From Frigoribacterium sp. PvP032 (GTDB taxonomy: Bacteria; Actinomycetota; Actinomycetes; Actinomycetales; Microbacteriaceae): DNA of 64,000 bases. The position numbers and the translations under genes were made by a program. The stretch is from assembly GCF_017833035.1 (NCBI RefSeq), contig NZ_JAFIBM010000001.1, positions 2,687,762-2,751,761 of the forward strand, read 5' to 3'. Below are positions 32,470 to 40,912 of the stretch, piece by piece. How positions within the stretch are numbered: the stretch's first letter is position 1; every line of letters begins with the position of its first letter. The notes under the pieces are model-generated. The model did no database searches. It was not told the origin of the DNA and worked only from the letters and a program-made list of their open reading frames with translations.

Positions 32470-32925
32470 CTAGGAGGCAGGCTGCGCGGGCTGCCCGGGC
32501 TCGGGCGAACCGGCGGCCTGGTGCGCGGCGACGAGCTCGCGCACGTCGTTGGCCAACTGGGCGACGCCCTCGGGGAGCATCTCGAAGCCCTCGCTGTTGC
32601 CGGGGTTCACGACGAGCCCGGTCTGCGCCGGGATCGCCTGGACGAGCTCGGCCGCGGGGATCGTGGCCTGGTACTCGGCGACGCCCTTGACCTGCTCGCC
32701 GATCATGTCGGAGTGGGTGAAGGCGGCCAACATGGGCGTGCCCTCTCGGTCGAACAGCACCGGCTGCAGGTCGTTCAGGCTGTCCTGGGCGTCGACGGCG
32801 GTCGCCACGACGACCTGCGCGTTGACGAACTCGGCGAGGACGGCGTTCATGTCGCCCTCTCCTGCCTGTCCCTTCCTGATGGCCTGCTCGAGGGCGGTCG
32901 GTTCGCGGTTCTCTGTAGCGGTCAT
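32470..32925 (-). CDS. SseB-family protein
   Basis: 151 residues from ATG at 32925. The middle resembles the SseB N-terminal domain: VLAEFVNAQVVVATAV, LQPVLFDREGTPMLAAFTHSDMI and GLVVNPGNSEGFEMLPEGVAQLA, the last being the strongest family signature. Soluble and cytosolic; the function is poorly defined (protein-protein interaction or enhanced serine sensitivity in E. coli). It precedes the glycine operon on the same strand, which may be coincidental. C-terminus is Pro/Gln-rich. Confidence 0.8.
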   Translation of the reverse strand: MTATENREPTALEQAIRKGQAGEGDMNAVLAEFVNAQVVVATAVDAQDSLNDLQPVLFDREGTPMLAAFTHSDMIGEQVKGVAEYQATIPAAELVQAIPAQTGLVVNPGNSEGFEMLPEGVAQLANDVRELVAAHQAAGSPEPGQPAQPAS

Positions 32926-33036
32926 CGAACCAGCTTGCACCCTCGACCTCCGTGGCGCCTCCGTGCGGTTAGTCTGAGCGTCCTCGACCTCCGCCGGCGA
33001 CCCGCCAGCGCCCGTCCCGTCATCCTGGAGCGCTCC

Positions 33037-33468
33037 GTGCCCACCAAGACCGCCTCGCTGGTCACCGCCGCCCTCGCCGTCACGCTGCTGCTCGCGGGCT
33101 GCGCCGGCACGGACGCCGAGCCCGGCGCCGCCTCGCCGAGCGTCGTGACGACGACGGGGCCGGACGCGACCGCGACGCCGCTGCCCACGACGACTCCCCC
33201 CGCGCCGTCGACGGCAGAGGCGCACGAGGCCCCTCCCGCCTGGGACGCCTGCGTCGCCGCGGTCAGGGCGGAGTACCCCGACCTGCCCCCGCTCGACGAC
33301 GTCTGGGCCTACGAGGAGGCGGACGTGCGCGACTCGGACTCGGGCGCGGTCGCCGAGGTGCGGTTCGGTCACCTCGCCGACGGCAGGGTCGAGGCGGCGT
33401 TCACCTGCCAGATCTCGGGGACGCCGGAGTCGCCCGTGGTCGACCTCGTCTCGCCGGTCGACATCTAG
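33037..33468 (+). CDS. Small lipoprotein with Pro/Thr linker, unknown function
   Basis: 143 residues, GTG with TGGAG 6 nt upstream. Signal peptide LVTAALAVTLLLAGC (lipobox C22), then a disordered Ser/Thr/Pro linker (residues 30-65). A small domain with two cysteines follows: DACVAAVRAEYPDLPPLDD and AAFTCQISGTPESPVV. No family recognised. Divergent from the SseB-like gene and convergent with a methyltransferase. Surface-exposed by inference. Confidence 0.75.
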   Translation: MPTKTASLVTAALAVTLLLAGCAGTDAEPGAASPSVVTTTGPDATATPLPTTTPPAPSTAEAHEAPPAWDACVAAVRAEYPDLPPLDDVWAYEEADVRDSDSGAVAEVRFGHLADGRVEAAFTCQISGTPESPVVDLVSPVDI

Positions 33469-33483
33469 GCCCGTCGCCCCGGA

Positions 33484-34290
33484 TCAGGCGAGCGGTCGCG
33501 TCGCGCGCACGGCGGTCGCGTCGAGGTCGTCGTCGCGCTCGACCGACGTGACGAGGCCCGCCGCCGCGAAGAGGGCGGCCGTGGCCTCGGCCTGGCGCTC
33601 GCTCGTCTCGATCAGCAGCGTCCCCGTCGGCGAGAGCCACTCCCCTGCCTCAGCCGCGATGCGGCGGTGCAGGTCGAGACCGTCGTCGCCGCCGTCGAGG
33701 GCGAGCGGGGACTCGTGCACGCGTGCCTCGGGCGGCATCGTCGCGATGGCCGCCGTGGGGACGTAGGGCGCGTTCGCGACGAGCACGCTGACCCGGCCGC
33801 GCAGCCGCGACGGCAGCTCGGCGAAGAGGTCGCCGCCGACGACCGTCGCCCGGTCGCCGAGGTTGCGGCGGGCGCAGCGCACGGCGACGGGGTCGAGGTC
33901 GGCGGCCACCACCTCGAGCCGCGGACGGCGACGCAGCAGGGCCGTGGCGACGGCGCCCACGCCGCAGCAGAGCTCGACGACGACGGGAGCCGTGCCGGAG
34001 GCGAGCGCCGCGTCGGCGAGCCGCACGAGGAGCTCCGTGCGCCGGCGCGGGACGAAGACGCCCGGCTCGACGACGAGGCGGAGCCCGTCGAAGGCCGCCC
34101 AGCCGAGCACCTGCTCGAGCGGCTCGCCGGCCGTGCGCCGGGCGACGAGCGCCTCGAGCTCGGGTCCTGCCGCGGTCTCGAGCAGGAGGCGCGCCTCGTC
34201 CTCCGCGAAGACGCAGCCGGCCGCCCTCAGGCGCGCGACCACCGCCTCCTCGTCGGACGCCCTCGCGCCGTGCCCCGCCGTCTCGACCAC
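33484..34290 (-). CDS. PrmC-related protein-glutamine methyltransferase, NAPY variant
   Basis: 268 residues, GTG start chosen because it precedes the conserved N-terminal helices and an upstream extension reads as noncoding. HemK-like N-terminal helical domain, then motif I VVELCCGVGAVATALL (about 104-119), AADLDPVAVRCARRN and the catalytic loop NAPYVP at 173-178. True PrmC/HemK enzymes have NPPY; NAPY is the form I associate with the 'PrmC_rel_meth' family (TIGR03704, unknown substrate). The motif normally binds the target glutamine side chain, so the substrate may differ from RF1/RF2. Divergent from an FBP-domain gene. Confidence 0.82.
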   Translation of the reverse strand: MVETAGHGARASDEEAVVARLRAAGCVFAEDEARLLLETAAGPELEALVARRTAGEPLEQVLGWAAFDGLRLVVEPGVFVPRRRTELLVRLADAALASGTAPVVVELCCGVGAVATALLRRRPRLEVVAADLDPVAVRCARRNLGDRATVVGGDLFAELPSRLRGRVSVLVANAPYVPTAAIATMPPEARVHESPLALDGGDDGLDLHRRIAAEAGEWLSPTGTLLIETSERQAEATAALFAAAGLVTSVERDDDLDATAVRATRPLA

Positions 34291-34381
34291 GGGGCCAGCG
34301 TAGGGGCCGCGTCCCGCGGCGACGCGCTCCCGGCGCGGTCCCGACGCGCTGTCGGCGGCGGCGCGTAGGCTCGCCTCGATC

Positions 34382-34864
34382 ATGAAGCCGCTGACCGAGA
34401 CCGACATCCGTGAGTCGTTCGTGAACGCCCTGCCGGGCGACCTCGACCGGCTCCCCATCCCCGGACTGCACGAGATGCTCTGGGACGACCGCGAGTTCCT
34501 GGGCTGGCGCGACCCGCAGGCCCACCAGCGCGGCTACATCGTGCACTGGATGGACGACCGCCCGGTCGGGCTCGTCGTCCGGTCGTCCGGCTCGTCGCTG
34601 CGACCCGGCATCGCCGCCATGTGCTCGCTCTGCCACTCGCCTCAGCCAGCGACGCAGGTGCGCCTCTTCAGCGCGCCCAAGGCAGGCGACGCGGGTGCCA
34701 ACGGCGACACGGTCGGCACCTACATCTGCGAGGACCTCGCCTGCTCGCTGCTGATCAGGGTCGCGCCTCCGCACCTGAACCCGCCCGAGCAGATCGAGCG
34801 GCGTGCCTCCGGCCTCGCCGAGCGTGTGCAGGGCTTCACCGCGACCGTGATGAAGGCCGCCTGA
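34382..34864 (+). CDS. FBP-domain zinc-finger protein (FusB-like C-terminus)
   Basis: 160 residues. The FBP domain is recognised by GLHEMLWDDREFLGWRDPQA, the first Cys pair CSLCHSP, then TYICEDLACSLLIR with the second Cys pair. The two pairs would form a four-Cys treble-clef zinc site. The same fold occurs at the C-terminus of FusB/FusC proteins, which bind EF-G and rescue it from fusidic acid. Standalone actinobacterial copies are usually not linked to resistance. A TAGGCT box 10 nt before the ATG suggests a very short leader. Confidence 0.85.
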   Translation: MKPLTETDIRESFVNALPGDLDRLPIPGLHEMLWDDREFLGWRDPQAHQRGYIVHWMDDRPVGLVVRSSGSSLRPGIAAMCSLCHSPQPATQVRLFSAPKAGDAGANGDTVGTYICEDLACSLLIRVAPPHLNPPEQIERRASGLAERVQGFTATVMKAA

Positions 34865-34908
34865 CCGGGCCTCCTGCACCTCCCCCACGAACGAGAGCGA
34901 GCAGCACC

Positions 34909-35253
34909 ATGTCCGTCGTCAAGATCAACGCCATCCACGTCCCCGAGGGCTCGGGCTCCGAGCTCGAGTCGCGCTTCGCCGCCCGCAAGCACTCGGTCGA
35001 CGGCGCTCCCGGCTTCGAGGGCTTCCAGCTGCTGCGTCCCGTGTCGGGCGACGCCCGCTACTTCGTCGTGACCACCTGGGCCGACGAGCAGTCGTTCCAG
35101 GACTGGCAGGCGAACGGCGCGGCCGCCGCGCACGCCGGGCCTCCTGCGGGCCACGGCGCGGCGGCGGGCCAGGGCAGCGAGGGTGCCGAGGCGCCCCGCC
35201 GTCCCGTCGCCACCGGCGCCGACCTGCTCGAGTTCGAGGTCGTCGACCTCTGA
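34909..35253 (+). CDS. IsdG/ABM-family monooxygenase-like protein
   Basis: 114 residues. An antibiotic-biosynthesis-monooxygenase (ferredoxin-like) fold is shown by VVKINAIHVPEGSGSELESRF, DGAPGFEGFQLLRPV and YFVVTTWADEQSFQDWQ. Several actinobacterial members of this layout degrade heme (MhuD-like), and an Asn/His/Trp set lies in the expected places (N at 7, W in TTWAD). The C-terminus carries a flexible Gly/Ala/His loop before DLLEFEVVDL. Follows the FBP gene by 44 nt on the same strand. No iron box is seen upstream. Codons 77-80 (GGG CCT CCT GCG) use rare CCT. Confidence 0.8.
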   Translation: MSVVKINAIHVPEGSGSELESRFAARKHSVDGAPGFEGFQLLRPVSGDARYFVVTTWADEQSFQDWQANGAAAAHAGPPAGHGAAAGQGSEGAEAPRRPVATGADLLEFEVVDL

Positions 35254-35281
35254 GCTGACCCGGGCGCGCGCCTCGCACCCC

Positions 35282-35330
35282 CGAGTGGACGATGCACCCC
35301 GACATGTCGGGGTGCATCGTCCAGTTCGGG
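35282..35330. repeat. 38-bp perfect palindrome, copy 1 of a REP-like element
   Basis: TGGACGATGCACCCCGACA (35286-35304) is followed directly by its exact complement (35305-35323). Weaker CCGA/TCGG pairing extends it outward, and GTGTC follows. A diverged copy lies at 62033-62076 with the shared core GAGTGGAC-ATGCACC and the same trailing CGGGGTGTC. It may also terminate the monooxygenase gene. Confidence 0.85.
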
Positions 35331-35466
35331 GTGTCTCGCCGGGCGGGCCGACGTCGCTCGACGTCGAGCGACGCCGGCCCGGGTTCCCAGTGGTCTCCAG
35401 GGTCGGCGCGTAGCCTGCCGTCCAGTCGCGACCCGCCCCGAGCCGCCACGAGAGGCACAGGACAGC

Positions 35467-36606
35467 ATGGACAAGGCAGCACGCACCCCCTCGACGCGAT
35501 CGAGGTCCGCACGGTGGATCCCCGCCCTCGTGGTCCCGGCCGCCGTCGTGGCCGTCGGCATCGTCGTGCCGTCCATGGCCGCGAACGCCGAGGTGGTGCT
35601 GCCCGAGAAGACTCCCCAGCAGGTCCTCGAGCTGGCCGCGTCGAGCTCCGGCGCCTCCTTCTCGGGAACGGTCGAGCAGACGAGCGACCTGGGCCTGCCT
35701 GACGTGTCGAGCTTCCAGGGCCAGGGCGGCAGCGGCGGGGACGCTACGAGCGACGCCCTCGAGCTGCTGACCGGCAGCCACACCGCAAAGGTCTTCGTCG
35801 ACGGCACGGACAAGCAGCGCGTCCAGGTCGTCGAGGACCTGGCCGAGCGCGACGTCGTGCGCGACGGCGACAGCGTCTGGACCTGGGACTCCGAGTCGAA
35901 GGAGGCGTCGCACCTGACGCTGCCGGACGCGAGCGGCGCCGAGGTCCCCACCGCCCTGCCCGACGGCACCGCCGTGCCGCAGACCCCGGCCGAGCTCGCC
36001 TCGGCCCTCCTCGCCGCCGTCGAGCCCACCACGACCGTCACCGCGACCGACAACGTGAAGGTCGCCGGCCGCACCGCGTACCAGGTGGTCCTCACGCCCG
36101 ACGACCCGGCGACGCTCGTCGGCAGCGCGACGCTGACCGTCGACTCCGAGACGGGCGTTCCCCTCAAGGTCGTCGTCGCCGCGAAGGGGCAGTCCGACCC
36201 GGCCGTCTCGGTCGGCTTCACCTCCGTCGACTTCAGCGCCCCCTCCTCCGACGTCTTCGCCTTCACGCCGCCCGCGGGCGCAGACGTGACCGAGGTCCCC
36301 GCGCCCACGGGCGACGACGCTCGGACGCATCACGCCGACGGCCAGGCGACGGAGAAGACCGTGCTCGGCTCTGGCTGGAGCACGATCGTCGGCCTCGCCC
36401 CCTCCGCTGCCGCCGCAGGTGCCTCGGCACCGACCGGTGACGCCGCTGACGAAAGCTCGGCCCTGCTCGACCAGGTGCTCACCCCGGTCGACGGCGGCAA
36501 GGTGCTGCAGACCTCGCTCGTCTCCGTGTTCGTCGGCGACGACGGTCGCGTCTGGGCGGGCGCCGTCGACGCGGACGCCCTCCAGGCAGCCGTCGCCGCG
36601 CAGTGA
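35467..36606 (+). CDS. Exported LolA/RseB-like protein
   Basis: 379 residues. A basic N-terminus, one hydrophobic segment (about 18-38) and a possible signal peptidase site after ANA near residue 41 indicate export. The body is a LolA/MucB-like beta sheet: ELAASSSGASFSGTVEQTSDL, GSHTAKVFVDGTDKQRVQVV, SVWTWDSESKEA and TGVPLKVVVAAKGQ. In actinobacteria, proteins with this fold bind lipids or act as sensors. The ABC exporter encoded 9 bp downstream suggests a shared envelope role, perhaps lipid or glycolipid trafficking. That link is inference from spacing alone. Confidence 0.75.
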   Translation: MDKAARTPSTRSRSARWIPALVVPAAVVAVGIVVPSMAANAEVVLPEKTPQQVLELAASSSGASFSGTVEQTSDLGLPDVSSFQGQGGSGGDATSDALELLTGSHTAKVFVDGTDKQRVQVVEDLAERDVVRDGDSVWTWDSESKEASHLTLPDASGAEVPTALPDGTAVPQTPAELASALLAAVEPTTTVTATDNVKVAGRTAYQVVLTPDDPATLVGSATLTVDSETGVPLKVVVAAKGQSDPAVSVGFTSVDFSAPSSDVFAFTPPAGADVTEVPAPTGDDARTHHADGQATEKTVLGSGWSTIVGLAPSAAAAGASAPTGDAADESSALLDQVLTPVDGGKVLQTSLVSVFVGDDGRVWAGAVDADALQAAVAAQ

Positions 36607-36615
36607 TCGCCGCCA

Positions 36616-37605
36616 GTGACCCCCGGGGCTGATCCGGTGCTGGACGACGGCCTCGCCGTCCAGACCACCGGCCTCGGCAAGACCTTCGGACGCCAGCAGG
36701 CAGTGTCCGAGCTCGACCTCGCGGTGCCACGGGGCAGCGTCTACGGCTTCCTCGGCCCGAACGGCTCCGGCAAGACGACGACGATCCGCATGCTGCTCGG
36801 CCTCACGAGCGCGACGAGCGGCTCGATCCGGGTGCTCGGCGGCGCGATGCCCGACCGGGCCCGCGACGTGCTGCCTCGCGTCGGCGCGCTGGTCGAGGGG
36901 CCGGCGTTCTACCCCTTCCTCTCCGGGCGCGCGAACCTGATGCGCCTCGACTCCGGCGACCGTCGGGCTCCCGGCGGCACCCGGAAGGCCCGCGTCGCGG
37001 CTGCGCTCGACAGGGTCGGCCTCGGGCACGCCGCCGACAAGAAGGCCCACGCCTACTCCCTCGGCATGAAGCAGCGCCTCGGCATCGCCAACGCCCTGCT
37101 GATGCCGCGCGACCTGCTCGTGCTGGACGAGCCGAGCAACGGCCTCGACCCGCAGGGCACGAGGGAGGTGCGGGGCCTGATCCGCTCGCTCGCCGACGAC
37201 GGGACGACCGTGCTGGTGTCGAGCCACCTGCTGGCCGAGGTCGAGCAGATGTGCACCCACATCGGCGTGATGAGCGCGGGGCGACTGCTCACGCAGGGCA
37301 CGCTCGACGACCTCCGGTCGCTCGGCACGCACCGGGTGCGGCTGCTCACTCCCGATCCCGACCTCGCCCGCGACGTGCTCGTCCGGCTGGGGCTCGTGCC
37401 CGACGAGTCGCCCTCGACCGGCTCCGCCCCGGCGGAGGGGGCGCACGTCGAGGCCGACCTGACGATCGAGGGCCTCGCGCCAGAGGCGATCGTCGCGGCG
37501 CTCGTCGGCGCCGACGTCCGGGTCCGTGGTTTCGAGGTGTCGGGCGCGAGCCTCGAGGACCGCTTCGTCGACCTGACCGGGGAGGGCTTCGATGTCGCCG
37601 GCTGA
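36616..37605 (+). CDS. ABC-2 exporter ATPase subunit
   Basis: 329 residues, GTG start 9 nt after the previous stop; a later GTG at 36637 is an alternative. Walker A GPNGSGKTTTIRML, signature region HAYSLGMKQRLGIANALL, Walker B LLVLDEPSNGLDPQG, H-loop VSSHLLAEVEQM. The class is the CcmA/bacitracin-exporter type, with a C-terminal extension. The signature reads YSLGMKQ rather than LSGGQ, as is usual in this group. Overlaps the permease gene by 14 bp. Confidence 0.93.
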   Translation: MTPGADPVLDDGLAVQTTGLGKTFGRQQAVSELDLAVPRGSVYGFLGPNGSGKTTTIRMLLGLTSATSGSIRVLGGAMPDRARDVLPRVGALVEGPAFYPFLSGRANLMRLDSGDRRAPGGTRKARVAAALDRVGLGHAADKKAHAYSLGMKQRLGIANALLMPRDLLVLDEPSNGLDPQGTREVRGLIRSLADDGTTVLVSSHLLAEVEQMCTHIGVMSAGRLLTQGTLDDLRSLGTHRVRLLTPDPDLARDVLVRLGLVPDESPSTGSAPAEGAHVEADLTIEGLAPEAIVAALVGADVRVRGFEVSGASLEDRFVDLTGEGFDVAG

Positions 37606-38458
37606 GCCGAACTCGACCGAGGTCCAGGAGCGTCGCGGCTCGGGCCTTGCGCTGCTCGGCAGCGAGGTCGTCGTCCTCTTCCGCCGTGTGCGGACCATCG
37701 CCCTGTTGGCTGCTCTCGCGCTGATCCCGATCCTGCTCGCCGTCGCCGTCCGTGTGACGACCGACGACGCGGGCGAGGGAGGCCGCGGTCCCGCGTTCCT
37801 CGGGGACATCACGCAGAACGGCCTGTTCGTCTCGCTCACGGCCCTCACGGTCGCGATCCCGCTCTTCCTGCCGCTGACGGTGGGCGTCGTCGCGGGCGAC
37901 ACGATCGCGGGCGAGGCGAGCCTCGGCACCCTGCGGTACCTGCTCGTGACCCCGGTGGGCCGGGTGCGCCTCCTGCTCGTGAAGTACGCGGGCGCCGCCC
38001 TGTTCTGCCTCGTCGGCACGCTCGTCGTGGTCGTGGTGGGGGCCATCGCGGGCGCCGCCCTCTTCCCGATCGGGCCGGTCACCTTGCTGTCGGGCCAGAC
38101 GATCGGCCTGGGCGACTACGCGGGCCGCATGGTGCTGATGGCCCTCTACGTGACGATCTCGCTGCTGGGGCTGAGCGCGATCGGGCTCTTCGCCTCGACG
38201 CTCACCAGCGTGCCGGTGGGCGCCATGGCCGCGACGATCGTCCTCTCGACCGTGGCGCAGATCGTCGACGCGCTGCCGCAGCTCGACTTCCTCGACCCGT
38301 GGCTGTTCACCCACTACTGGCTGGGCTTCGCCGATCTCTTGCGTGATCCGATCTCGTGGAGCAACTTCGCGGACAACGCCCTGCTCCAGGCGGGATACAT
38401 CGCCGTCTTCGGCGCGCTGGCGCTCGGCCGCTTCACCACGAAGGACGTCCTGAGCTGA
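37592..38458 (+). CDS. ABC-2 type exporter permease
   Basis: 288 residues, ATG overlapping the ATPase gene by 14 bp. Six hydrophobic segments; the conserved GDTIAGEASLGTLRYLLVTPVGRVRLLLVKY follows the second helix, as in NatB/bacitracin-type permeases that insert 'E...GTL'. It partners the ATPase encoded just upstream. The substrate is unknown; preceding LolA-like gene suggests an envelope component. Confidence 0.93.
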   Translation: MSPAEPNSTEVQERRGSGLALLGSEVVVLFRRVRTIALLAALALIPILLAVAVRVTTDDAGEGGRGPAFLGDITQNGLFVSLTALTVAIPLFLPLTVGVVAGDTIAGEASLGTLRYLLVTPVGRVRLLLVKYAGAALFCLVGTLVVVVVGAIAGAALFPIGPVTLLSGQTIGLGDYAGRMVLMALYVTISLLGLSAIGLFASTLTSVPVGAMAATIVLSTVAQIVDALPQLDFLDPWLFTHYWLGFADLLRDPISWSNFADNALLQAGYIAVFGALALGRFTTKDVLS

Positions 38459-38477
38459 GGCAGGGCGCACGTCGGTC

Positions 38478-38483
38478 TACCGT
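38478..38483 (+). promoter_or_regulatory. -10 element of a leaderless promoter
   Basis: TACCGT ends 6 nt before the GTG at 38490, without a ribosome-binding site. Implies that the lipoprotein gene has its own promoter and is not just read through from the ABC exporter genes. Confidence 0.55.
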
Positions 38484-38489
38484 GGATCG

Positions 38490-39968
38490 GTGATCTCCCG
38501 ACGACGCCTCCTCCCTGCCGCCGTGCTCGCCGCCGGCGCCCTGCTGACCGTCACCGCGTGCACGGCGTCCGCGCCCGAGCCCGAGCCGGTCGAGCTCACG
38601 GTCGCCACGCCGGAGGCGGCGGTCGCGACCGCTGCCTCGGGCACCGCAGCCGAGAGGGCCGTCGAGACCAGTCGCGCCCTGTGGAGCAGCGCGCCGGTCG
38701 TCGTGCTCGCCCCGGGCGACGACCCCGACGCCGTCGCCGAGGCTGCGCAGCAGGGCGAGCGACTCGGTGTCCCTGTGCTGCTCGACGCGGGTGAGCTCGA
38801 CGCGGCCGGCCTGGTCGCCGCCGAGGTCGACCGGCTCGGCGCCGACACCGTCGCCACGGTGGGTGACGACCTGCCCGCGATCGCCGGGACGGAGGCCGCA
38901 CCGGCCGCCGACGTCGAGGTCCCCCCGGCGCGCGACGCCGACTCGTCCACACTCGTCGTCGTGTCCGGCACGGACGACGCCGCGGCCTCGGCGACCGCAC
39001 GGGCGGCGGGTGCCGAGCTGCTGGCGCTGCCCGAGGGCGTGACCGACCTGCAGCAGGACGCGTCCGTCGTGAGCGCGATGGGCGCCTCCGAGGCGGACGG
39101 CACCCTGGTCGTCGGGTCCGCGTTCGCCGGTGTCGGCCACCTCGACTGGTCGGTCGCCGCCGCACGGTCGGGTGCCGAGCTGCCGGGCGGCGGGCAGCGG
39201 TTCTTCCCCGACCGGCGCTTCGTCGCCCTCTACGGAGCCCCGGGGACCTCGGCACTCGGCGTGCTCGGCGAGCAGGACGTCGCCGCCACCGTGCAGCGCG
39301 CCGCCGAGACGGCCGCGAGCTACCAGGCGTCGTCGGACCGGCCCGTGGTGCCGATGCTCGAGCTGATCGCGACGGTGGCGGCGGGCGACGCGGGGCCGGA
39401 CGGCGACTACTCGAACGAGCTCGACCCCGAGCGCCTGCGCCCGTACGTCGAGGCCGCGGCCGCCGCCGGGCAGTACGTCGTGCTCGACCTGCAGCCCGGC
39501 CGCACGGACTTCCTGACGCAGGCCCGCCGGTACGAGTCGCTGCTCACCGAGCCGAACGTCGGTCTCGCCCTCGACCCCGAGTGGCGCCTCGCACCGGACC
39601 AGGTGCCGCTCCGGCAGATCGGCGGCGTCGACGCCGCCGAGGTGAACGGGGTCTCCACCTGGCTGGCCGACCTCGTCGACGCGCACTCGCTGCCGCCGAA
39701 GTTGTTCGTGCTGCACCAGTTCCGGTCGAGCATGCTGCGCGACCGCGCGGCGATCGAACTGAGCCGCCCCGAGCTCACGACCCTCGTGCACGTCGACGGC
39801 CAGGGCTCCCAGCCCGACAAGCAGGCCACCTGGCGGGCTCTGCACGACGGTGCGCCCGCGGTCGCCTGGGGCTGGAAGAACTTCTACGACGAGGACGAGC
39901 CGATGCTCACGCCCGAGCAGACGATGACCGAGGTGTCGCCGGTGCCCGACCTCGTGACCTACCAGTAG
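38490..39968 (+). CDS. Large lipoprotein with Tat-like signal, unknown function
   Basis: 492 residues. Signal sequence ISRRRLLPAAVLAAGALLTVTAC combines a run of three arginines (R4-R6) with a lipobox ending in C24, so it may be a Tat-exported lipoprotein. The N-terminal third resembles cell-wall-binding-repeat-2-like folds (VVVLAPGDDPDAVAEAAQQG, DRLGADTVATVGDD). The C-terminal half is TIM-barrel-like (VVLDLQPGRTDFLTQARRYE, NVGLALDPEWRL, LFVLHQFRSSML, PAVAWGWKNFYDED). Conserved actinobacterial hypothetical; no activity established. Asp/Glu residues in the barrel strands could be catalytic, which is a guess. Confidence 0.7.
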   Translation: MISRRRLLPAAVLAAGALLTVTACTASAPEPEPVELTVATPEAAVATAASGTAAERAVETSRALWSSAPVVVLAPGDDPDAVAEAAQQGERLGVPVLLDAGELDAAGLVAAEVDRLGADTVATVGDDLPAIAGTEAAPAADVEVPPARDADSSTLVVVSGTDDAAASATARAAGAELLALPEGVTDLQQDASVVSAMGASEADGTLVVGSAFAGVGHLDWSVAAARSGAELPGGGQRFFPDRRFVALYGAPGTSALGVLGEQDVAATVQRAAETAASYQASSDRPVVPMLELIATVAAGDAGPDGDYSNELDPERLRPYVEAAAAAGQYVVLDLQPGRTDFLTQARRYESLLTEPNVGLALDPEWRLAPDQVPLRQIGGVDAAEVNGVSTWLADLVDAHSLPPKLFVLHQFRSSMLRDRAAIELSRPELTTLVHVDGQGSQPDKQATWRALHDGAPAVAWGWKNFYDEDEPMLTPEQTMTEVSPVPDLVTYQ

Positions 39969-39985
39969 GAGGCGCCCCGCCGGTC

Positions 39986-40912
39986 TCAGAGGCCGAGCGC
40001 GCCCGTCGGCAGCAGCGCGTGCACGCCCCAGGTCTGGTTCGCCACCTGGGTGACGCGCAGGTCGACGACCGCGCTCGCGAAGGCGAGGGCGGTCGCTCTG
40101 TCGACGGAGAGCAGGGCCGCGAGCCACGTGACCATCGCGTCGAGGGCGTCGCCCGTCGCCACGTCGAGGTCGGCGTCGAAGCCGAACGTGATCCGCCCCG
40201 CGGGGGTCTCGGCGTGCACGCTCGAGAGCGGGCGCTCGTCGACCAGGTCGATCCGCACCTCCGTCGTCATCGGGCACTCGATCGCCGTGCCGCCGACCTC
40301 GCCGTCGCCCTGGGCCGCGTGGCCGTCGCCGAGGTACAGGAGCGCGTCGTCGACCTGCACCGGCAGCCACAGGGTCGACCCGGCCACGAGCTCGCGGCAG
40401 TCGACGTTGCCGCCCGCCGTCGTGCGCGGCGGCGTCGTGGAGTGCTCGCCCGGCTCGGCCGGCGCCACGCCCGTCACGCCGAGGAACGGCGCGGTCGGCA
40501 CGGTGAGCCCCCGACTCTCGGTGGCGACGCCGGCATCGGCGTCGATCTCCCAGAGCAGCCAGGCGGGCGGGACGTCGGCCAGGCCGAGCCGCGTCGTGAC
40601 CGGCGTCTCGCGGCCGCCTGCGACCGTCCAGCCCCACTCCCCCGGCCGCAGGTCGACGAAGGTGACGCCGAGCATCTGGCCGGGGCGCGCGCCCCGGACC
40701 GCGACGGGGCCGGTGAGCGCGTGGCCCCGCGCCTCGGGGAACAGACGAGGCCGCACCTCGCCGGGCGTCCGCTGGCGCTCGAGGTGCCCTGAGGCGTCGA
40801 GGGAGCCGACGACGAGCTCGTCGCCGGGGTCGACGGTGAGCACGGGAGCGTGGTCGCGGGAGTAGACGTCGTTCGTCGTCTCCGTGCTCGGGTCGAGCCG
40901 GTGCCGTGTCAC
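39986..40912 (-). CDS. Acetamidase/formamidase family amidohydrolase
   Basis: 308 residues, GTG overlapping the stop of the GntR gene by 4 bp. FmdA_AmdA signatures: PVLTVDPGDELVVGSLDASGH near the N-terminus, LTGPVAVRGARPGQMLGVTF, GNVDCRELVAGSTLWLPV, LLYLGDGHAAQGDGEV and ECPMTTEVRIDL. Members hydrolyse short amides to ammonia and the acid with a metal site (Asp/His/Cys in NVDCRE and GDGHAAQGDGE). It ends the regulated peptide/GGT operon, so ammonia release from imported amides is a plausible role. Confidence 0.9.
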   Translation of the reverse strand: MTRHRLDPSTETTNDVYSRDHAPVLTVDPGDELVVGSLDASGHLERQRTPGEVRPRLFPEARGHALTGPVAVRGARPGQMLGVTFVDLRPGEWGWTVAGGRETPVTTRLGLADVPPAWLLWEIDADAGVATESRGLTVPTAPFLGVTGVAPAEPGEHSTTPPRTTAGGNVDCRELVAGSTLWLPVQVDDALLYLGDGHAAQGDGEVGGTAIECPMTTEVRIDLVDERPLSSVHAETPAGRITFGFDADLDVATGDALDAMVTWLAALLSVDRATALAFASAVVDLRVTQVANQTWGVHALLPTGALGL

